From positions 1 to 10,211 of the forward strand of contig CAYLUN010000147.1 in NCBI GenBank assembly GCA_964386865.1: DNA of 10,211 nucleotides, given 5' to 3'. The notes beneath the pieces were generated by a model. That model was not told the DNA's origin. It worked only from the letters and a program-made list of their open reading frames with translations, and searched no databases. Each line of letters begins with the position of its first letter. Position 1 is the first letter of the stretch. This document shows positions 1 through 4,959 of the stretch, in pieces. This stretch comes from CAYLUN01 sp964386865. GTDB lineage: Bacteria; Verrucomicrobiota; Kiritimatiellia; RFP12; UBA1067. Made by a program: the position numbers and the translations under genes.

Positions 1-1
1 C

Positions 2-355
2 TTTTATATCTTAGCAAGTCCGTTTTGCTGTCCAGCACATGGGGAGCGCCTCAGTGCACACAAGACGTTAGACGGCCGCAACATAAGACCAGATATCGTC
101 GTGCATCAACGCAAAGGGGGCAATGCCGATAATTCAATTATCATCGAGGCAAAGAAGGGTTATGGCAATGAATGGGATCAAGCAAAGGTTGAGGGCCTTG
201 TTGATCAAGAAGACTTCAAGTACGAAGTGGGCGCCGTCATCTCGTATCTGCCACGATGTAATTATTTTAGGATCAGACTATACAAAGGTAATGGCGTATG
301 GGAGGGCTACAGACTAAACAAAGCGGCCAATTGCAGGTCGAGACCATGCGTTTAA
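2..355 (+). CDS. C-terminal part of a PD-(D/E)XK nuclease-fold hypothetical protein (5' truncated by window edge)
   Basis: The frame is open from the first bases of the window to a TAA at 353-355, giving 117 residues with no ATG, so the true start lies upstream of the window; a GTG at 101 is possible but would cut off the key motif. Near residues 30-32 there is R-P-D-I, followed about 20 residues later by I-I-E-A-K-K. This is the D...(E)xK signature of the PD-(D/E)XK nuclease fold as seen in small uncharacterised bacterial proteins (known family pattern). The charged helix after it, with D and K residues, then Y-E-V-G-A and a final strand-rich part ending in W-E-G-Y, fit the rest of that fold. 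Neither substrate nor partner can be read. It ends 11 bases from the end of the convergent GTPase operon. Composition is AT-richer than the right half of the window. The fold is fairly likely; nuclease activity is unproven. Confidence 0.6.
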   Translation, partial: FYILASPFCCPAHGERLSAHKTLDGRNIRPDIVVHQRKGGNADNSIIIEAKKGYGNEWDQAKVEGLVDQEDFKYEVGAVISYLPRCNYFRIRLYKGNGVWEGYRLNKAANCRSRPCV

Positions 356-366
356 GTGCGAGCTTG

Positions 367-3270
367 TCAATACCCCAGCCGATCCAATTCTTTCTTTGCT
401 AACTCAGATCCAAGAGCAGCCGCCTTTCGAAGCAACCTCACGGCCTCATTTCTGTTCTGTTGTACACCGTCACCAGACGCCAAAGCCATCCCCATAAAAT
501 ACAATATTTCTGGATCATCTTTGCCCTCGGCCCTTCGCCAGTACTCCAAGGCCTTGGCTTCGTCGGCTTCAACACCTTCTCCTTTAGCATAACACAGGCT
601 CAAATTAAATAGCGCCCCTACGTGATCTTGTTCCACCGCCTTGTGATACCACTTCACAGCCTCGGCTTCATCTTTCACAACATCATTGCCAGTTGCTAAA
701 ACATATCCGAGCATGTACTGCGCACCCGCATGCCCTTGCTCAGCCGCCTTGCGGTACCACCTCGCAGCCGCGGCACCATCTTTCTCAATTCCTTTGCCAA
801 AAGACAAAGCCACTCCGAGCACGTACTGCGCATACGCATACCCTTGCTCCGCCGCCTTGCGGTACCACATCGCAGCTTCTGCTTCACTTTTTGTAACGCC
901 ATCGCCTCTTGTTAAAACCACTCCGAGCATGAGCTGTGCACCCGCAGACCCTTGCTCAGCCGCCTTACGGTACCACATTGCAGCCTCTGCTTCACTTTTT
1001 ACAACACCATTGCCTGATGCTAAAGCCAATCCTAGACCGAACTGCGCATCCGCATTCCCTTGCTCAGCCGCCTTACGGTACCACATTGCAGCCTCTGCTT
1101 CTCTTTTCACAACACCATCGCCTGATGCTAAAGCCCATCCTAGACTGAACTGCGCATCCGCATTCCCTTGCTCAGCCGCCTTGCGGTACCACTTCGCCGC
1201 CGCGGCACCATCTTTCTCAATTCCTTTGCCAAACGACAAAGCCCTTCCGAGCATGTACTGCGCATCCGCATCCCCTTGCTCAGCCGCCTTGCGGTACCAC
1301 ATCGCAGCCTCTGCTTCATTTTTCACAACACCATCGCCTGATGCTAAAGCCAATCCTAGATTGACCTGCGCATCCGCATACCCTTGCTCAGCTGCCTTGC
1401 GGTACCACATCGCAGCCTCGGCTTCACTTTTTGTGCCGCCATTACCTGTTGCTAAAGCCAGTCCCAGCCTATACTGCGCCCGCACAATCCCCTGCTCAGC
1501 CGCCTTGCGCCACCACTTCATAGCCTCGGTTCCATCTTTCGCAACTCCATGACCAAAATACAGAGCCATACCGAAACCGAATTGCGCAACTGCATCCCCA
1601 TCCTCCGCATCATGGCGATTCTGCTCAGCCGCCTTGCGATACCACTTCGCAGCCTCGTTTTCATCATTCGCCACCCCTCTACCAGCCGACAAAGCCAAAC
1701 CAAGTCTGTACTGCGCATCCGCAACACCTTGCTCCGCCGCCTTGCGGTACCACTTCACAGCCTCGGCTTCATCTTTTGCTACACCAACGCCTTTCCAATA
1801 ACATTTACCGATTACCCACTGCGCCCTTGGATAATCCGCAACCACTGACAAAACAACATTTGCTAACGGATAAACACTCTCGTACTTCTGCGTCCTATTC
1901 GCTTCATTAGCCGCTAGTTCAAATCTTGCGATTGCCTCTATCCTTTTGGCGGAAGTATCGTTGGTCTTATGCACCATGGCCTCATTGGCGCCCGCTAAAG
2001 CCTCTATCCAGTTTCCACATTTTAATGCTATTTGAGAGCGCTTCAACGCAAGTTTATACTTCTCCGAGCGGTCATTGATACACGCCCATACAGTTAGAAG
2101 CACAGACATCACGGATACTATGCAAATTATCTTGGCCTTGTACCACGCTCTATTCTTCTTAACAGCAAAATCATCCGCCTTTCGCTTCTCAGCATCATAA
2201 TAGTCTCGAAAAGCCGCAACGACACGTTCGCAACCGTCAAAACGCTCTAAGACTATTGTCCATGCGTTCAACTTAGCCTTTTGGCAAACGGTTAGATTGG
2301 TCGTGCATTCGCCGATGCACGCGCGTAAGTGGCTGTAAACAGAGATCCATTGCTCATCATGTGTCCTCACGACGGCCCCATAACACTGCATGAGGCTCTT
2401 CGTCACGTTTTTTGCAGCCCTGATCGCCGTGCAATATCGGTCGAGCAGCCTCACGAAATCCGTATCGCTACCATTCTTAAAACTCTTGATTTGGTTTAGC
2501 ACTTCTTTGCAAGCTTCCAGATTCTCCTTTACTCTAGCATCGTCGACCCACAGAATCTCCTTCATCACCTCCAAACACCCTTTAGCTGAATAACCAAGCT
2601 TTGGCCGATTGTCGCCATCCATCCCGCTAACCGCCGATACCGCAATCACCTTCAGATCCGGATAGAGCGTCTTGAGCATCGGCAACCGATTGGCGTAGAC
2701 GCCTTCCGCGCCGCCTGCGGCCTCTAATGTCGCCTGGAAACGATCCGCCTGCGTGAACACCAGCGCCTTGTGCTTCAGCCCTGTCAATTTCTTGGCGAAA
2801 TCGAAGATTCCGCGCGTGATCCACACGGTCTCCGCATTCCGCGGGTTCGCCCCGAGGTTGCGTACATCGCCCAGATTCAGCAGCACTATCAGCGTGTCCG
2901 CGCTCGTCAGATGTTCGAGAAACTCGCTCAGCTCCGCGCGGTGGGAGTCTGCCTCTTCTTTCGTCCGCTCCCCAAAAGCGATCCGGTACAGTTCGCCCGG
3001 ATAGTCCAGCATCTCGATTTCTTCCAGCACCTCCGCGCCCAGCCGCAGCGTCCAGCGCATCGACTTGAGCGAGCTGACGCTGGTCGCCTCCGGCCACTCG
3101 CGCTCGACACGTAACTTATGCGGAATACGCTCCATGAACATGAACGCCGCTTGGTTCTCGGGCATCAGATAAGGCTCATCCTCCGCGCCCTGCTTGTAGC
3201 ATTCGCACAGCGCACCCATCAACACCGTTTTGCCGCTGCCTTCAACCCCGACTATCGCAACCTTGCCCAT
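367..3270 (-). CDS. Membrane-anchored P-loop GTPase with 13 Sel1-like repeats
   Basis: A 967-residue protein. Residues 8-15 are a Walker A loop (GVEGSGKT); D-Y-P-G-E at 89-93 fits the DxxG switch II/Walker B element; T-Q-A-D at 173-176 sits where NKxD is expected; V-S-A at 211-213 fits the G5 loop. A helical linker (about 240-375) ends in a Lys/Arg-rich stretch before one transmembrane helix (about 381-397). By the positive-inside rule the GTPase is cytoplasmic and the rest extracytoplasmic. Residues 483-957 hold 13 Sel1-like repeats of 36 residues (AQ..LG.AL..G.GV..., then A..WYRKAAEQG), except repeat 2, which has 43. Such repeats normally bind proteins. The start at 3270 is chosen because M-G-K-V opens directly onto the P-loop strand, a G-rich Shine-Dalgarno tract lies six bases upstream, and longer versions would overlap the DUF4190-like gene. 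It is last of four co-directional genes, 20 bp after its neighbour. Nucleotide specificity and biological role are unknown. Confidence 0.85.
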   Translation of the reverse strand: MGKVAIVGVEGSGKTVLMGALCECYKQGAEDEPYLMPENQAAFMFMERIPHKLRVEREWPEATSVSSLKSMRWTLRLGAEVLEEIEMLDYPGELYRIAFGERTKEEADSHRAELSEFLEHLTSADTLIVLLNLGDVRNLGANPRNAETVWITRGIFDFAKKLTGLKHKALVFTQADRFQATLEAAGGAEGVYANRLPMLKTLYPDLKVIAVSAVSGMDGDNRPKLGYSAKGCLEVMKEILWVDDARVKENLEACKEVLNQIKSFKNGSDTDFVRLLDRYCTAIRAAKNVTKSLMQCYGAVVRTHDEQWISVYSHLRACIGECTTNLTVCQKAKLNAWTIVLERFDGCERVVAAFRDYYDAEKRKADDFAVKKNRAWYKAKIICIVSVMSVLLTVWACINDRSEKYKLALKRSQIALKCGNWIEALAGANEAMVHKTNDTSAKRIEAIARFELAANEANRTQKYESVYPLANVVLSVVADYPRAQWVIGKCYWKGVGVAKDEAEAVKWYRKAAEQGVADAQYRLGLALSAGRGVANDENEAAKWYRKAAEQNRHDAEDGDAVAQFGFGMALYFGHGVAKDGTEAMKWWRKAAEQGIVRAQYRLGLALATGNGGTKSEAEAAMWYRKAAEQGYADAQVNLGLALASGDGVVKNEAEAAMWYRKAAEQGDADAQYMLGRALSFGKGIEKDGAAAAKWYRKAAEQGNADAQFSLGWALASGDGVVKREAEAAMWYRKAAEQGNADAQFGLGLALASGNGVVKSEAEAAMWYRKAAEQGSAGAQLMLGVVLTRGDGVTKSEAEAAMWYRKAAEQGYAYAQYVLGVALSFGKGIEKDGAAAARWYRKAAEQGHAGAQYMLGYVLATGNDVVKDEAEAVKWYHKAVEQDHVGALFNLSLCYAKGEGVEADEAKALEYWRRAEGKDDPEILYFMGMALASGDGVQQNRNEAVRLLRKAAALGSELAKKELDRLGY
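370..1824 (-). repeat. Sel1-like repeat array, 108-bp coding period
   Basis: Thirteen tandem coding units of 108 bp (one of 129 bp) encode the Sel1-like repeats. Units 4-10 (about 724-1479) are the most alike at DNA level and each carries a variant of the same GCGGTACCAC/ACGGTACCAC core. Units 6 and 10 share the same distinctive segment, starting at 781 and at 1213, exactly 432 bp (four units) apart. Units 7 and 8 are near copies of each other. The last two units (12 and 13) are the most diverged. This indicates recent duplication or gene conversion inside the array. Confidence 0.85.
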
Positions 3271-3276
3271 TTTCAG

Positions 3277-3284
3277 CCCCCCCC
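3277..3284 (-). promoter_or_regulatory. G8 homopolymer acting as ribosome binding site of the GTPase gene
   Basis: On the coding strand eight consecutive G residues end six bases before the chosen ATG at 3270, so they supply the Shine-Dalgarno sequence of the GTPase-Sel1 gene. The tract lies in the 20-bp gap after the stop of the DUF4190-like gene, outside both reading frames. A G8 run can change length by slippage, which would alter the spacing of the ribosome binding site but no protein sequence. That consequence is inferred; only the tract and its position are seen. Confidence 0.55.
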
Positions 3285-3290
3285 GACCGA

Positions 3291-3704
3291 CTACTGGTTG
3301 TTCATCCATCTCAAGACCATCGCGCTCGTATACCCGCGCGTCGCGCCCAAGATTAGGGCGAGCCCCAGCCCGAAGTACCCAAGAATCAAACCGGCAAGCG
3401 CTATCCCTTTTCCGCCAAACTCCTGCGGATTTTTCTTCATGCGACTGAGCGCCAGATGCCCGCAAATGACCGCCGGAATAGTCGCGGTTGAAGCCCAACC
3501 ACCGATGATCGCACAAACGAGGCTCGCAATCGCCAGCCCCTTCCTCTTCCCGACCGCCACTTCTTTCCGAGATTCCGCACGCCGGCTCGACGCGCCACCT
3601 ATCCCCGAGGTCGGCGGCGGTTCAACCGGCACCGGCGGAGGAGGCACCGAGCAAGCTGCCGTACGTCTCAACTTATCATCCAAAAACCGTTCAGCCTCAG
3701 TCAT
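3291..3704 (-). CDS. DUF4190-like two-helix membrane protein
   Basis: A 137-residue protein. It opens with M-T-E-A-E-R-F-L-D-D-K, a motif shared with the small membrane protein encoded at 4557-4805, followed by a Pro-rich linker (about 20-35) and a basic segment. Two hydrophobic segments follow. The first is about residues 54-72 (KGLAIASLVCAIIGG onward). It is linked by a conserved-looking hydrophilic loop with I-C-G-H-L-A-L-S and a Gly-Lys-Gly turn to the second, about 99-118. The pattern GxAIASLVxxIxG...GHxALxxI...xGxGxAxAGLxxGY is that of DUF4190, a family of bacterial membrane proteins without known function. The ATG overlaps the end of the preceding gene by 8 bp (ATGACTGA), which favours this start and suggests translational coupling. 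The GTPase-Sel1 gene begins 20 bp after its stop. The N-terminal tail is predicted to be cytoplasmic, as in the other members of this operon. Confidence 0.8.
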   Translation of the reverse strand: MTEAERFLDDKLRRTAACSVPPPPVPVEPPPTSGIGGASSRRAESRKEVAVGKRKGLAIASLVCAIIGGWASTATIPAVICGHLALSRMKKNPQEFGGKGIALAGLILGYFGLGLALILGATRGYTSAMVLRWMNNQ

Positions 3705-4560
3705 CTCGCCCGTCCTTACCTTCGAGAGGCATCAAACAACCGGTCAGACCCTGCCAGTGCCCATCCGCGTCAAACAGCCACAGGTAGTCATCGCCGCATC
3801 TCCCCCCACGCCCAGTATTCTCGCAAACAGGCGCGACAATTGCACCACTCGTCCCGCACCGCGTCGCTCGCCAATAAACCCCGCCGACGAACAATGCCAA
3901 CGCCGCAGCAACCAAAACGGCGTGCGCAAAAACCCTCAACCCTCGCCGCGCAGGCGCGGGCGTCGCGCTTGTGGCATACTCTTCGGTCTCACGCAATACG
4001 ACGTTCGTCGCTGGGGGCGGCGCAGGCTCATTCAGCACAGGCTGCAAACGCCGATACGTTACGCGGCATGATGCCGCCCCTTCGTCGCGGCGCACAAGCA
4101 ATTGCCCCGCGAACGGTTTCATGAACACGCTGCCAACACATGACAGATCAAGCGCTGCCCCGGAGCTTTCCTCCGTTTCGGGATCAAACCCACTGGCATC
4201 CGCCCCAGGCCCATCGTATTCCAGCCACTCTGGCGGTTCCCGCAGCGGCACCCTGAACGGCTCAAAAGCAAGCAACCTCTCCACATCGACATCTTTGGCT
4301 GACGCACGCGGAAAGTAGCTAAGCGCCAGATAAGTCGCGTTACGCCCCTTCGAGTCCCACCTCTCCGCCCGCATGAACCGGTAAACAGCCACCGTATCGC
4401 CGTCGCTGACCGTCCCGCAACAGGGCGGCGCGCCGTAGTCGAAATCTGGCGTCTTTCCGACTGCCCGCCGCAGCCGTTCCAGCGTCGCTCGGCCATGCGT
4501 GAGCCCGGCCGCCCAGCCGTACCCGTCATAAGCCGTATAGACCGCAAAAGGAAGTCTCAT
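3697..4560 (-). CDS. Single-pass membrane protein with GAP1-like cytoplasmic domain (tentative)
   Basis: A 287-residue protein. The cytoplasmic part (1-205) begins M-R-L-P-F-A-V-Y-T-A-Y-D-G-Y-G-W. It contains D-G-D-T-V-A-V-Y-R-F (53-62) and D-S-K-G-R-N-A-T-Y-L-A-L (69-80), then a Pro-rich, acidic linker. R-R-G-L-R precedes one transmembrane helix (about 210-229), leaving a short external tail with four cysteines (235, 246, 255, 275). The strand-rich N-terminal layout with a GR-N/Y-x-x-x-L element recalls the N-terminal domains called GTPase-associated protein 1, which are encoded beside GTPases in conflict-type operons. This is a weak resemblance from memory, supported mainly by the neighbouring GTPase. 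ATG at 4560 is chosen because it overlaps the preceding stop as ATGA and lies six bases after a GGGCGG ribosome binding site; an ATG at 4566 is the alternative and would sit too close to that site. The stop overlaps the next start by 8 bp. Confidence 0.75.
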   Translation of the reverse strand: MRLPFAVYTAYDGYGWAAGLTHGRATLERLRRAVGKTPDFDYGAPPCCGTVSDGDTVAVYRFMRAERWDSKGRNATYLALSYFPRASAKDVDVERLLAFEPFRVPLREPPEWLEYDGPGADASGFDPETEESSGAALDLSCVGSVFMKPFAGQLLVRRDEGAASCRVTYRRLQPVLNEPAPPPATNVVLRETEEYATSATPAPARRGLRVFAHAVLVAAALALFVGGVYWRATRCGTSGAIVAPVCENTGRGGRCGDDYLWLFDADGHWQGLTGCLMPLEGKDGRDD

Positions 4561-4805
4561 CGACATCCGCCCTTGAAAAACACCATCCAGAACATCGTCA
4601 TCAGAATCCCAAATACCGCCATACCCACTTTCCATACTTTGGCGCCCGAGCCGGGTTTCCGTTCCGGCGTCCAAGGCCCAGCCCCAGCAGGTGTGGAAGA
4701 GGCGCTTTGCTCGTTATCAGCCGAATCCGCTCCCTGTACTTGCTCGCGTTTTGGCGTTTTCGCCCGATTGATCTTCTGCTCCAGAAAACGTTCCGCTTCG
4801 TTCAT
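4557..4805 (-). CDS. Small single-pass membrane protein, first gene of the GTPase operon
   Basis: An 82-residue protein of no recognised family. The N-terminus M-N-E-A-E-R-F-L-E-Q-K-I-N-R is nearly the same as that of the DUF4190-like protein two genes downstream. It is followed by a basic patch (KTPKRE), a polar, Ser/Ala/Pro-rich linker (about 23-55) and one hydrophobic helix (about 58-75, rich in V, M, F and W) ending in F-F-K-G-G-C-R. The lysine residues just before the helix suggest a cytoplasmic N-terminus. Translation starts about 43 bases after the predicted transcription start, and its stop overlaps the next ATG by 4 bp. The shared N-terminal motif and the tight operon argue that it is a real gene and a structural or adaptor partner of the membrane GTPase. 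No enzymatic residues are apparent. Confidence 0.75.
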   Translation of the reverse strand: MNEAERFLEQKINRAKTPKREQVQGADSADNEQSASSTPAGAGPWTPERKPGSGAKVWKVGMAVFGILMTMFWMVFFKGGCR

Positions 4806-4854
4806 GGTCTTCTCGCCCCAATCGTCAGCTCTCTATTGCTATTGCTGAGAGAAC

Positions 4855-4883
4855 ACAGTACTCCCTTGACAGAAACATGTCAA
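4855..4883 (-). promoter_or_regulatory. Predicted sigma70-type promoter of the GTPase operon
   Basis: Reading the minus strand, a perfect TTGACA (4883-4878) is followed after exactly 17 bases by TACTGT (4860-4855), which keeps the first, second and last bases of TATAAT. Transcription would start near 4848 and leave a leader of about 43 bases before the first gene. That leader contains a weak CTCTC/GAGAG inverted repeat (4829-4851). The -35 box is half of a palindrome, so access may be controlled. Confidence 0.5.
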
Positions 4884-4890
4884 CGTCAAC
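4866..4890. promoter_or_regulatory. Palindrome and direct repeat, possible operator
   Basis: TTGACA at 4866-4871 and TGTCAA at 4878-4883 form a perfect 6+6 inverted repeat with a six-base spacer. The right arm continues into a tandem GTCAACGTCAAC (4879-4890), giving three copies of the GTCAA/TTGAC core in 25 bases. It overlaps the -35 box and spacer of the minus-strand promoter and lies just upstream of the predicted plus-strand promoter, as an operator serving a divergent pair could. The repeat is seen; binding by a regulator is inferred, and no regulator gene is in the window. Confidence 0.4.
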
Positions 4891-4905
4891 GCCTGGACTC
4901 TACAC

Positions 4906-4934
4906 TTGCCTGTGTTCTGTGTGTCCAGTATGCT
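4906..4934 (+). promoter_or_regulatory. Candidate promoter of the sulfatase operon
   Basis: TTGCCT (4906-4911) and TATGCT (4929-4934) are separated by 17 bases and each matches the sigma70 consensus at four of six positions. Transcription would begin near 4941, 19 bases before the ATG at 4960. If correct, this excludes the earlier in-frame TTG (4906) and ATG (4930) as starts. The match is modest. Confidence 0.3.
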
Positions 4935-4959
4935 ATGCATTAAGCCATTGGAAAACCCC

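Larger units (their letters stand above)
4806..4959. other. Divergent intergenic region between the two operons
   Basis: This 154-base region is the only sizeable non-coding stretch in the window. It contains the predicted minus-strand promoter, the TTGACA/TGTCAA palindrome with GTCAAC direct repeats, the weaker plus-strand promoter and a short TATTGC tandem (about 4833-4845). No RNA gene or riboswitch fold was recognised. It also marks the junction between the less GC-rich left block and the GC-rich right block. Confidence 0.6.

Noticed and set aside
356..366. Terminator between the nuclease-like gene and the GTPase operon
   Set aside because: The gap has only 11 bases and no hairpin was seen in it or in the flanking gene ends.
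686..1552. Repetitive 288-aa open frame on the + strand across the Sel1 array
   Set aside because: It is the antisense reading of the 108-bp coding repeats; its periodicity is inherited from them and its product resembles no protein.
690..1800. CRISPR-like array
   Set aside because: The 108-bp units are continuous coding sequence without unique spacers and translate into Sel1-like repeats.
3271..3516. Extension of the GTPase-Sel1 frame 82 residues upstream of the chosen ATG
   Set aside because: It overlaps the DUF4190-like gene in another frame, reads as low-complexity sequence, and the ATG at 3270 has its own ribosome binding site and opens directly onto the P-loop strand.
4561..4674. Upstream extension of the GAP1-like gene by 38 residues
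   Set aside because: It overlaps the 82-aa gene, whose shared N-terminal motif and membrane helix show it to be real; the ATGA junction supports the start at 4560.
4829..4851. Leader hairpin or attenuator in the GTPase operon 5' region
   Set aside because: The CTCTC/GAGAG stem has five pairs with a 13-base loop, too weak to call as a regulatory RNA.
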